Shown one piece after another: positions 36,301 through 47,610 of a DNA stretch of 64,000 bases; the stretch's first letter is position 1; every line of letters begins with the position of its first letter. Made by a program: the position numbers and the translations under genes. This DNA is from Naematelia aurantialba. Taxonomy: Eukaryota; Basidiomycota; Tremellomycetes; Tremellales; Naemateliaceae. Under the pieces are notes generated by a model. The model did no database searches. It had not been told where the DNA came from and worked only from the letters and a program-made list of their open reading frames with translations. Location: assembly GCA_021527695.1 (NCBI GenBank), contig JAKFAO010000005.1:1674001-1738000 (forward strand), in the 5' to 3' direction.

Positions 36301-39300
36301 CCAGCTCAAGGGCCTCACGTGGCTCGGAAACCTGTACGAGCAGGGTATCAACGGCATCCTTGCGGACGAGATGGGTCTGGGCAAGGTGATCTGATTCACT
36401 TTGACTGTGGCCAAGAGCTCACGCTGTTCTCTACTGTAGACTATACAATCTATCTCACTTTTGGCGTATCTCGCAGAGGTACATAATCTTTGGGGCCCGT
36501 TTTTGATCATCACGCCGATGTCGACACTGCATAATTGGCAGCAGGAGCTGGCTCGATTCGTGCCGCGCCTCAAGACGATTCCATATTGGGGTACGATCAA
36601 AGATAGGGAGACGTTGAGGCGGATATGGTGTAAGAGGAATTTGACTATCACCGAGGATAGCAATTTCCATGTGCTAGTCACGAGTTATCAGATTGTGAGT
36701 TTTGCTCTCATTCGCGTTGCTGGAATTTCGGCAGAGAGTTTTGAGCCTTGGCAACGACTTGCGCTGATCATCACAGGCGGTCCAAGATGAAAAGTACCTC
36801 CAGCAACTCCGGTGGCAGTACATGATCCTCGACGAGGCGCAGGCTATCAAATCATCCTCATCGGCGCGATGGAAGTCTCTCTTGACTTTGCGGTGTCGGA
36901 ATCGACTCTTGCTTACTGGAACACCGATTCAAAATTCGATGCAGGGTAAGTTTGCCCATGTTTGACAGTCAGCAGCTCATGATGTGCAGAATTATGGGCA
37001 CTATTGCATTTCATCATGCCTTCTCTGTTCGACTCCCACGAGGAGTTCTCCGAATGGTTCTCCAAGGATATCGAAAATGCTGCAGGCGGGGTGGGCGGAT
37101 CGTTACAGCCGGAGCAGTTACGAAGACTGCATATGATCCTCAAGCCATTCATGCTTCGGCGGGTCAAGAAACACGTGCAAAAGGAGCTCGGGGACAAGGT
37201 CAGCTTTTCACTCCTTAAATGTGTTCTAGCTGACCATCCTAGATCGAGATCGATCTCCTGGTTGATTTGACGGCTCGGCAAAAGAGCATCTACAAGGCTC
37301 TTCGGCAACGTGTCTCCATCTCCGACCTTATGGCGCAAGCCAACAACCTCAACGATACCGCCGGTGCCAAGAACCTCATGAATCTCGTCATGCAGTTCCG
37401 CAAAGTCTGTTCACATCCGGACCTCTTCCAGCGAGCGGATGTCGTTTCACCATTCATGTTTGGCTCGTTCAGCCAATCGGGTAACCTTGCGCGAGAGACA
37501 GATAAGCTGTACTGTCCCGACTCGGGACGCAACGCGATCGAGGTCAAGCTGCCGAAACTCGTATGGACGGATGGAGGCAAGCTCGATCAGCCATCGGAGG
37601 AAAACCTGGTTGGAAGCGACACCAAAGTCTTGAAAACCCTCATGAGTATTTGGAGCTCCAACTGGATTGACGAGAGCCTCAAGAAGAACGGGGATAGCTT
37701 TGGCTTCTTAAAGTTCCTCGACTTGTCTCCGGGAGATGCGGAAAAGAGAGCGAAAGCTCATCCTCTGGTTTCGCTGCTACTCGACTCGGAAGATAAGGCA
37801 AGGGCGCTGCAGGATGGCGAATACGAGAGGTTAGTTCACCCGAGGGAGTGTCGCTGATCAACAGTGATCCCGACTTTGCAGCATCAAAGAAACACCGTTT
37901 CAACCTCGTTCCTTTTCGCCTTCCCAGACTCGGTCCTGATCTTGAAAAGGCGAAAGGCGGATACAGTCGCGAGACCCCGCTGCGGGATATCACGACTCGA
38001 GCTTGGAACTCTTCGTACCTGTCTCGTCGCGATGCCAGATTCGCGATGGGCGACGCGATCGCCCCTGTGATCCGACCCGATATATCTTCTCGATCATACT
38101 ACAACACCCAAGACCGCCTCGAGTCGGACCCGATGGTGAAGAAAGCGATCTACGGTCTCACCCCTTCCGAGCTGAATGATCCGCAAGCCGTTTCGCAATT
38201 ATCTCGTCTTGCGCCCGGGGTCCCACCTGTCGGACTGCTAGCAGCTGGGTCATCCGACCAAGCGCCTATATCACCCATGCAGATCCCACCTACCAAACGC
38301 CTGATTGTCGATTCTGCCAAGCTCGCTCGTCTGGATGATCTCCTTCGAGAGCTCAAGGTTGGCGGACACCGGGTGCTGCTGTATTTCCAGATGACCAAGA
38401 TGATGAATCTGGTGGAGGAATATCTGATTTATCGACAATACAAGTATCTCCGCCTGGACGGTGGCAGTCAGTTGGCAGAGAGGAGAGATATGGTGACTTC
38501 GTGGCAGACCAAGTCAGTCGTCATCCCCCATCCCTTCACTGTTCACTGGAAGGATCAGAGCTAACAGTCCTAGCCCCGATATCTTTGTGTTCTGTCTTTC
38601 GACGAGAGCGGGTGGTCTGGGGATCAATCTCACTGCAGCAGATACTGTCATCTTCTGTACGTCTGCGTTCCTCTCCGTTCCTCGTGCATCAACCTCCTTC
38701 CTTTTCTTCTTTCATTCTTCTCATCCTCCCCTTTCCCAATCCTCCTCATACAATCAGAACCCCCCATCTCCCCTCCGCTCACCCTATGAGCAATGACCTG
38801 GTGAGATTACGCTGACAACGGCAGACGACCACGACTGGAACCCCTCGAACGATGCTCAGGCAATGGATCGCGCGCACCGTGTTGGTCAGACAAAGCAGGT
38901 CACTGTGTATCGTCTGATTGCGCGCGGGACGATCGAAGAGCGGATCGTCAAGCTGGCCAGGGCGAAGAAGGATGTACGTCTGTGTTCTGCATCTACCTCT
39001 GCTTCCCTTCATCCCTCCATTCCACCTCGGGTCCATTTCGGCATGTAGCCTCCTCTGACTGTTATGTCACTGCGCTTCTACTGTTGGGACTCAAGTTGGC
39101 GCGGCTGACCATGACTAGGTCCAAGATGTCGTCGTCGGAGGCAAGGCTCTCACCGACGTTGCCAAGCCGTCTGAAATTGTCTCTTTGTTCATGGACGACG
39201 AGGAACTCGCGGAATCTATTGAGAAGCGCAAACAAGCCGAGGCTCACGGCTATGTCGCGCCTGCTGTAGTTGCGCCAAGGCAGCGATCTACCTTTGGTGA

Positions 39301-39596
39301 CGGCTTGGGCGGAGGCGACGACGATGAAGACGACTTCTTCAATGTCACCAAGAAAGCGACAAAGGATAACCAGGAGGACGAGGAGCTTTCCGAAGAGGGC
39401 GTTGTCAAGCCTAAGCCTGAAGAAGGTGGCGAGGTGAAGAAGAAAAAGAGCAGTGCGAAGAGAAAAGCACCGGAGGGTGAGCGACAGTTTATGTCAATTA
39501 CCCGCGGGAGCTGATGTGTCAGGCGAAGAGGGCGCAAAGAAGCCGAGCAAGAAGAAGGTCAAGATGGCGCTGGGGCCGGACGGGCTGCCGCTCTAG
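33316..39596 (+). CDS. INO80: INO80 chromatin-remodelling ATPase
   Basis: Catalytic subunit of the INO80 complex, which slides nucleosomes and edits H2A.Z in transcription, replication and repair. The Ser/Pro-rich N-terminus ([20 protein letters not shown]) and a long charged region (33670-35480) precede the DBINO region (about 35510-35940, for example [20 protein letters not shown]). The Snf2 ATPase core follows: [19 protein letters not shown], Walker [12 protein letters not shown] split by an intron at 36386, [24 protein letters not shown] (motif II), [19 protein letters not shown]. After the typical INO80 insertion (about 37440-38280) comes helicase lobe 2: [54 protein letters not shown]. 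The Lys/Glu-rich tail ends LGPDGLPL. About ten introns; the intron(s) near 33439-33668 were not resolved. Confidence 0.95.
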
Positions 39597-40043
39597 CGTG
39601 TTGCCTGAGCGCTGGCATTTTGAGGACAGTGATCAGTCTGAGAGTGTCGATCACTCGGAGGACGCTCTGAGCGGCAATCATTGCGTGCGGTGCCCACTCT
39701 GATCGTTCGCATTGATGCCCAGGTGTGGCTGAGGGTGGCGAGGTGTGGCATGAGACGTGTCAAGCGACACTTGGCAGGGCTGGGGGACTGTGGATCTGTC
39801 TGTGCTTCGAGACTGTAGCATCTGTATCATGTCATTGCATTGACTCGGAGTTTTGGTAGCGAGGTCCGGGTGACACTGCGGCGACTCGGCCGTACGGCGT
39901 GTGATCGACTCGGCGCGCTCCGAAATAGATATTTTGGCTGAACGGACCATTTGCCAATCGCAAGTACAGGTGTCCAAGTGTCGACATGCAGCGACTCGTC
40001 TCGTCTCGACTCGACTCTGATTAAGCTATGGGAATATGACGCG
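39597..40043. other. intergenic, INO80 to transporter
   Basis: 447 bp containing the transporter promoter. Several gactcg-type short repeats lie near 39970-40020; no gene seen. Confidence 0.5.
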
Positions 40044-42546
40044 ATGGCGGCTCGAACACCGTCGTTGAGGACTATGGCCGCCTCGCCATCGGCGGACACT
40101 ATCACGCCCGAGCGAGACGCGGCGGCATCGTATCCACTGGTCCCCTCGGGCGTTGACGAGAAAAACATCGGCTTGGGCGAGAATGAGAAGGACCTTGAAG
40201 AGATAGAGCTCGAGGTACAAGGGCAGCTGGACGGGCGGGGGCAGGGGTTCGACGTAGATGGAGGCGGAGTGGGCAGAAAGCGGGGAAGAGCAGCGCTGGG
40301 GGGGATCGGAGGAGAGGGAGGAGTGGGAGGGGAGCTTGGAGTGGGAGGAACAGCAGAGGGAGAAGAGGCAGGAGAGGACGACGTCAAGCCGGACGGGGGG
40401 TACGGCTGGGTCGTGGCGTTTTGCCTGATGGGCGTCAACTCTGTGACGTGGGGTGAGTGTCTCTCGAGGCTGGAGATGCACGATCTGTCCTACGTTTCCT
40501 TCGTGGTCTGTTTCGTTTGGGCTCTCTTTGGTTGCAGAAGCAATCGCGACCGTGGTCGCCATACTGCGAGCTGGACTGGTTGTGCAGTCGCTCCCTGTCG
40601 TTCTTCCGCATTGCAACTTCTGCATCTCGCAATCTCACCCCAACTCGCGTCACATCCCAGTTTGATCTGTCCCAGTGTCACGATCTCTGCGATTATGCTC
40701 CCTGCCATTACTCTCCCTGCCTAGTACTTCTGTCCATTACGATCTCTGCCCATTCATCATCTCTCCCAGCTACCCATGCTCTCCGCCGAATCCCGCCTCT
40801 AGAATGTAGGAATCCCGCCTCTAGCATGAAACACTAGAACGTACCGCAGCGTGCAGACAGCTCATGTCCAGGAATCAACACCGTCTACGGCGTCTACTCG
40901 GCGTTCTACATCCAGCACAACTACTTTACCGGCGGCTCGACGTTCCGGTACGCGTGGGTCGGGGGCCTGAGCGTGGCCGTCGCGCTGTCGTGTGGCCCGC
41001 TGGCGAATGCCCTCGCGAGGCGGTTTGGGTTCCGGGTGCCGATGTTGTTGGGTGAGTGGTAGACGGGTCACTCGTCTGGCAGACTGGTGCCTCGTCTGGT
41101 TACTCGTCTGGCCACTCGTGTGTTTGAATCTTCCTACGGCCGGGCGTGGCGTCGCTTCTCTCACTTTTTGGTGGTCTGCCTGTGTGATGCTTCTTCCCTA
41201 CCATCAGTCTTCCTCTCCCGTCTTTCTTCTTCCCTCGTCCGCCTCCTTCATGCCTCTCTCTTCCTTCTTCACCTATATCTCCCTTTTCTTCCCCTCTTTC
41301 TCCCTTCTCTCTTCCTCTGTTCTCTTCTTCCTCGTTCCCATAATCCTCCATGCCGGCAGTCTGCCTTGTACTTCGATTGCTCTGAAACCATCTGCATGCT
41401 GACCCAACAGGCGTCGTCTGTGTCGTGCTTGGGCAATGCCTCGCAGGAATTTGCCACTCCTTTGCGCCTTTCCTGGTCTGCCAGGGCGTCATCTTCGGAC
41501 TCGGGCTCGGTCTGGTAAGCAGTCAGTCTGCTCGTCTGAGAGAATATTACTGACGAGGAAGACGTTGGTGCCCTCCCAACCCTTGTTGGCGCACTGGTTT
41601 GATCGCCGGTTGTCGTTTGCCCAAGTGAGTCTAAAACTCCGGCTCAGGCCCCGTTCCGTGGCGATGCCTTGTGTAGCCATTGACGGCGCCTCTTGTAGTC
41701 GTTGACGTTTGCAACTCGCTGACAACGCAGGGCGTGGCCAATTGTGGCTCGGGTCTCGGCGCACTCGTCCTCTGCAACACTACCCGCCTCGCTCTCGCCT
41801 CGCTTGGCGTCAAGTGGTCCCTCATCATCAATGGCCTGATCTCCCTCGTCGTCCTCATCCCCTGCGTCGTGTTACTACGCGGTCGGCACGCGGCGGTCGG
41901 CGCTCGATCCGCTTCACTGCAACTCGGCTGGTTCATTCACCCAGGTTTCGTCTGGGTGCTTCTGTGGGGCTGCCTCGTCATGCTCTCCTATTTCATCGCG
42001 CTGTACTCGCTCGCATCCTTCGCCACGGACGGGCTGCATCTATCTCAAACCCAAGGCGCCGCATTACAGTCCATCCTCGCGGCTGGGCAGATGTTGGGCC
42101 GGCCTCTCTTGGGCCTAGCGCTGGACCGCGGAGGCCGTGTCAACATGGTAGGCCTTGCCTATCTCATCTCAGGCATCTCGTGCCTCGCCATATGGCTGCC
42201 AGCCCGGTCGTTTGGCGTGTTGGTCTTCTTCGCGCTCGTTCAGGGCTTGGTTGGAGGAACGATCTGGTCATCCGCGGCGCCGGTCGCTGCGCGCGTCGTG
42301 GGTGTCCAAGACCTCGGTAGTGCGCTGGGTATATTCTGGCTCGTCTGTGTCCCGGCCGCCCTCGTTGCGCAACCCATAGCGATACTGTTGATGCAGTATT
42401 CGAGTGGCCACTTGGGGAGGCAAGGAGTCGACAAGTACTTTATCAGTATAGGCTTCTGCGGCGGTGTGAGCGTGGCTGCTGCGCTGGTGTTGTTCGGCGC
42501 GAAGAGGTGGCTGCAAGGTGATTGGAAGGTGTGGACCATCACGTAG
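40044..42546 (+). CDS. monocarboxylate-type MFS transporter (MCH family)
   Basis: Plasma-membrane MFS protein resembling fungal MCH/monocarboxylate porters; substrate unknown. Exons 40044-40452, 40872-41051, 41411-41514, 41562-41624 and 41731-42546 give 523 residues. A 125-residue cytosolic N-terminus rich in Gly and Glu precedes the family signature PDGGYGWVVAF. The next exon carries INTVYGVYSAFYIQHNYFTG and AWVGGLSVAVALSCGPLANA. Further spans include VVCVVLGQCLAGICHSFAPF, GVANCGSGLGALVL (TM4-5 region), LISGISCLAIWLP and FALVQGLVGGTIWS. About 12 transmembrane segments are expected and consistent. Introns 1 and 2 are long (419 and 359 nt) and pyrimidine-rich; intron 3 ends in AAG. Confidence 0.88.
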
Positions 42547-43380
42547 ACCACGTTGCGTAGACTAATCATGTGGACATTTGGAGCTTGTAGGTTGGGTTCC
42601 AGAGCACTTGGTCATAGATTGCATCGGCTTCATAGCACTGATACCTGGCATATGCATTGAGGCGGATATCGGGTTAATTCAGGCTTGTCCAGTCTGCTGG
42701 CTTCTCCAGTAGCTATCCCCCCCGTGCGCCGGTGGTGAACTCGAGAACCTGCCAGTGACGGAACATGCCAGTGACAAGCTCGTGGCTGCATGCTTTGACG
42801 TTCTGGGGCTGGTACCATGGCTTAAGAGACTGACCAGTTCGATCAAAATGACCCAAAAACCCGTGCCAAAGCAGTTTGCAACGTCATTCCAAGCTGCGCG
42901 AATGGAACGCCACAGCTCAAATGCCGCGGTGTTTTCCCCCTTGCGTGTGTTATGGCTGTGCACGCGCCTCGCCTCCCCGCCTCGCCTGCTTGTGCCGCTG
43001 CTTTTTTGGGCTGGGTGGTTCGCTGCGTAAAACGGGAACCTGGGCTTGTTTCGAACAGCAAAAAGTAACCTGGTGACATTTGAACCACTCTTTTGGTTGC
43101 TTTCCCCTTCCTTGGCTCCTCTTTCCTCCCCCCCTACCTCCCTCTCCACTTTTTCTACATCTTGCATCTTTGGTACCCGCTTCCCCGCTTGGCCTGTTTG
43201 TGTAGGGAGGCAGCGTTGTCTAGGATCGCCCGACAACGCCACACAAGCCTCCGCAAACACCATCCCGCTGTCGGCTCGCGTTGACACTTTGCGCGCTACG
43301 CCCACGTCCCCGTATCCCTCTCTTCGCATCCCCCCGGGCTATCCATGGCTCCTGCCTAGATCTCGTCTCTGTGCGTCCTC
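42547..43380. other. intergenic, transporter to glucan-synthesis gene
   Basis: 834 bp with a C/T-rich stretch (about 43100-43200) shortly before the KRE6-like start, as often seen in fungal promoters and leaders. No gene supported. Confidence 0.5.
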
Positions 43381-46300
43381 ATGTTCAAGCGCGCACACGC
43401 CAACAACCCCGCCGCCAACCCGACATACGCCTTTAGTCAGCCCAACACCGCCCAGGCATCGTCCGCCGCCGTCCGCCAGCAAGAAGCAGACATATTCTAC
43501 CAGCCCCTTCCCGCGCCTGCATCCGATCCCCAACAGCAGCACCCGCAGCAGCAGCAGCAGCAGCAGTCGCGGAATCCATTCGCAGACGACAGAGAGTACC
43601 ACTCGCGCACCCCGTCGCCAAGCGTAAACGCGACCAATCCCCTCTTACCCTCGTCATCCCCAGGCATGCCGGCAGCCAGCAGAAGCTACGCCCGTACCAC
43701 CGGGATGCCACAGCGCGGAGAGAGCCAGAGCGCGTTGCTAGGCAACAGCAACAACGACCTTCGCGTGAGTCATCGACTGCGGTCTCACGTCCTTTGGTTT
43801 TTTTGTAGTCCTCCACTCTCCATCTCCACTGCTCCAGCACGTGAGCGGCGCGGCACTGCATCCGTCGTATGCTGCTGCTACACACATCCCATAGGTCGTG
43901 CCCCACGTCCCATATTCCATCTCCACCTTAACACCGATTCCTCACACTGCCGGGTTGTACGGCGGGTTCCATTCAGGGCACCTGCGATCACTCTATCCCC
44001 CTCCTTTCCGTGGCTTGCCACAGAAGTCCCATCGGCCGCTATTCTCATGCACGAGACCTACAGCTCACATGCGTCAGGGTGCTGGTGCGCGTCGTTATGG
44101 CCCGACCGCCTCTGCGGCTCCCGTTGGACCCAATGCCGCCCTTCTGGGAAGCCCAAACACGTCGGTGTCGGACAAGCAGCAGTTTGGGCAGGACGCGACG
44201 GGCTGGGGCCTAGGGCTTGATTCCAATCCCGAGGCAGACGACTACTTGCACAACCCAGATCCCAAGCGAGATCGCAAGGTGAGCTTGTCGGGCACAGTCT
44301 GTCCCCAATCGCTCATGTAACTAGAACGACCGCGGCGGGACCATCTTCACCACCCGAGGGATTGTCAACATTGGCTGCTTGTTCCTTCTCCTCCTTTGCC
44401 TCATCACGCTCTTCGCAGGTTATCCCATCATCACCTTTTACACGGAAAACAGCCTCAGCTCGAACGGCGCGTACAACCTGGGTGGCATCAACTCCACAGG
44501 CCAAGTGCCCTCGATCTCCAATTTTCCCTCGCTCATCGACCCGGATACCCCATCAGATGTCATGACGCGTACCGGATTCGATGGCGAAACATACACGCTC
44601 GTATTCTCGGATGAATTTGAGAAAGAAGGACGGTGAGCCCAATGAATGAATGACCTTTGAGCTAAACTGATCTATTAGCACATTCTTTGACGGCGATGAT
44701 CCTTACTGGGAAGGGGTGGATCTTCATTACTGGCCTACCGGGTGAGTTTCAGACCGCCTGTGATGACTAGGCGCTCATGCTGCTAGTGACTTTGAATGGT
44801 ACGACCCGTCCGCTATCACCACTGCAGACGGCAAACTCGTGATCACCATGACTCAACAACCGATCCACGATCTCAACTTCAAGTCTGGCATGCTGCAAAG
44901 CTGGAACAAGCTTTGCTTCCAGTATTCTGCATACGTCGAGGTTAGCGTGATGCTTCCAGGTTCATACGACGTGTCTGGACACTGGCCTGGTTTGTGGATG
45001 ATGGGCAATCTCGGGCGACCCGGTTACGGTGCAACGACAGAAGGTACATGGCCGTATACTTATGACACGTGCGACATTGGCACTCTGGCCAACCAGACCT
45101 ATGTGAATGGAACCGGCCCCGAGGCTACATTGACAACCGGATCAAACGACGGGCCGCTCTCATAGTGGGTTTTGATGCAGATGAGTGCTGATGTGCCAGT
45201 CTTCCCGGACAACGGCTGTCTGCATGTACATGCTCAGGCGAAGATCACCCGGGTCCAGACGTCTCGACGGGTCGCGCTGCGCCGGAAATCGATATCATTG
45301 AGGTGAGTGATCACTCTCTTTTCGTGTCAACCTGACTGGTCAGGCCCAAGTCGATATGAGCGTACCGCGCGGCCAGGTCTCCCAATCTTTCCAGGCTGCT
45401 CCGTACAACGCCTATTATCTATGGGACAATGCCACCACCAATTTTGACATCTACGATACGGATCTCACTCAGTGGAATTCCTACAAGGGTGGATACTATC
45501 AGCAGGCTGTCTCGGCATTGACATATATCGACAACGATGTGTACGAGCTCACGGATAGCAACTATAATACCTATGGTGAGTCTCTGGCCGAGAGGCATTG
45601 AGCGTGGTCTGATGGAAACAGGGGTCGAGTTCTACGCCGACCCGAACGACAGAAGTGCTGGTCACATCACCTGGGTATCGTCGGGCCAGAAGAGCTGGGA
45701 GATGCTGCCAGCTGCTATCGGAGCGGATAGCGCGACTGGCATAGGGCCGAGGCTCATCCCGGAAGAGCCTATGTCGCTGGTAAGTGGCACTGCACCCCAA
45801 ATCGAGCTGCGACGGGGGGAGGGAGGGCATTGTTTCTGAAACGATGGGTGAGGGGGATGAGGAAGGGGGGGAGGGAGAGAAGGTAGGGTGGGAGGGATGG
45901 CATTGTTCTTGAAGCCATGGGTGAGGGGGATGAGGAGGGATAGGAGGTCTTGGAAGGGCAGAGTCTTGGAAGTGGCGGAGGTCTTGGAAGGGCCCAGGCC
46001 CAACGACGCGGGGGAGTGCCGAGCCGGTCTCTGAACTGCATTCTGCCCACATGCTTTTGGGTCGTGATGCGACCCGTCCAGGCTAGCAACGCTGACGTGG
46101 ATAGATCCTCAACCTGGGAATGTCGACCAATTTTGCCACGGTCGACTTTTCCCACCTGGTATGGCCTTCTCACCTGTATGTCGATTACATCCGGGTCTAC
46201 CAGCGATCCGAGGGCCAAATTGGATGTGATCCCAGCGATCATCCTACGGCCGATTACATTTCGGCGCACGCGAATGCGTACAATAACGCCAACTTGACAA

Positions 46301-46415
46301 CATGGTCAGCAGCGGGCTATGATTTTCCCGTGAGTCTTTTGGATGGATCGATGTGGCGAGGTAGAGCAGCGCTGACGACGGAGCGTAGAAAAACTCGCTC
46401 AAGGATACCTGTTAG
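43381..46415 (+). CDS. beta-1,6-glucan synthesis protein, KRE6/SKN1 family (GH16-like)
   Basis: Type II membrane protein of the KRE6/SKN1 family, needed for cell-wall beta-1,6-glucan. Exons: 43381-43764, 44078-44278, 44325-44632, 44679-44741, 44787-45164, 45200-45302, 45344-45575, 45622-45779, 46105-46329, 46389-46415; 692 residues. The first 195 residues are cytosolic, Ser/Pro/Gln-rich with a polyglutamine run. One membrane span follows ([20 protein letters not shown]). The lumenal GH16-like domain contains [80 protein letters not shown] and the catalytic-type ExDxxE in [10 protein letters not shown]. It ends PKNSLKDTC. All exon phases agree, so the model is solid. KRE6 and SKN1 are not separable here. 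Confidence 0.93.
45815..45935. repeat. imperfect 45-bp direct repeat in a KRE6-like intron
   Basis: Two copies of a G-rich segment (ggcattgtt(t/c)ttgaa followed by gggtgagggggatgagga) lie in intron 45780-46104, followed by three ggaggtcttggaag-like units near 45944-45990. The intron is 325 nt, much longer than its neighbours, apparently because of this expansion. Confidence 0.8.
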
Positions 46416-47610
46416 TGATAGATGGACATTGGAGCTTGTGCCATGTATGCATGAGATGCCTGATGTTGTGCACTGTTTGACTGGTAAATTGTTTGACTGG
46501 GACTGTTTGACTGGGCAACTGTTTGACCAGGTCATGATTGCGTCGTTCGGCTGTCGTGCTTGATTCGTGACCCTTGGCGAGCTTTGCGTGCCGCCGAGCG
46601 GGCGCGACGGGGGATCAGGTTCATGCCATGCCATGGGATGTAGGCGGTTGCTGTGGCGTGGTTGTTTGGCCTGGCCCTTGAAGCAGAGGGAAACAGTCTG
46701 CCGAGTTGCCAGTAGTGCTGTTTTGTTTATCAGATAACGTATTTCCCGTTTTATCCCACCGGCCGAAAATCCACAGCGAGCGGACCACAAGCGCCCGCTC
46801 AGTGCATCCGTCTTGGATTCTTCGTCCCTCGTCGAGGATAGGTTGAGCGCCGCAACATTGTGGGGCGAGTCGAAACGAGGTAGAGCACTGCGTCAACGTT
46901 GTTGAGCCGTCTGGAAGCGTTCGAATCGTCCGCATCGATCGTGTCGTTGTCGCTGAATCGGGACCTGCGCCGGTGGTCACTCCTCCGGCACTCGAATCGG
47001 CCGAACCTCCTCTTCTCCTCTCCTCTGTTCGTTTCCTCCCTCTCGCCTCTCGCCTCTCGCCTCTCTCACCTCGCCCACTGCGCGCTTGTCCTCACAACCC
47101 TCAGCTGCACGGCTGCCTGCTGTGCCTTGCCGTGTCGTCGTCCTCCGGCGCTTCGTATCCTCATGTCGTAGGTTTGTCCATATATCCCCCGCTCCCCCGC
47201 TCCCCCGCTGCCTGGAAAACCGCCCGCGAAGCGTGCTGGCTAATCTGATAACCCGCGCAGTCGAAATTCCGCTTTTACAGTTTCGGGCGACGTCTGAGAT
47301 GGTGCTGGTGAGTCGACGTCGACACGTTGGTCCTGTTCGTGCTTGTCCTGCATGGGCGTGGGCGATTATTGGATCTAGCCGTCGTTGTCGTCGTTGTCGT
47401 TGTTGTTGTCGTCGTTGTTGTCTTGCTCTTCGCGTCCACGTTTACATCCACCTCTCACGGCTTTCGTTCTGTACTTGTCTGTCCACTGCCTCTATTCCCT
47501 GTGTCTGTTTACTCTCCACCGGTGCTCTTCTGCCTCGCTTCACTGCGGTCCGGCGCTGTGCTCGCGCTTCCTTGTTGTCGTGCGTTGCAGGTCTGACCAG
47601 TCCAGCCACC
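46416..47610. other. intergenic, KRE6-like gene to ferric reductase
   Basis: 1.2 kb with a tandem repeat at 46472-46530, a (GTT/GTC)n microsatellite at 47379-47424 and a probable 5'-UTR intron of the ferric reductase (donor gtgagt near 47308, acceptor gttgcag ending 47590). Open frames crossing the region have repeat-biased composition and no support. Confidence 0.5.
46472..46530. repeat. 11-bp tandem repeat (TGTTTGACTGG)
   Basis: Four near-perfect copies of tgtttgactgg with short variable spacers lie about 60 bp after the KRE6-like stop codon. Confidence 0.85.

Noticed and set aside
39827..40625. Two long antisense frames opposite the first exon of the monocarboxylate-type transporter
   Set aside because: They mirror the Gly/Glu-rich coding sequence (Ser/Pro-rich shadows) and contain no recognisable motif.
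45549..46269. Three antisense frames over the KRE6-like exons and intron
   Set aside because: They are Pro/Ser-rich shadows of the G-rich intron repeat; the sense-strand exons are firmly supported.
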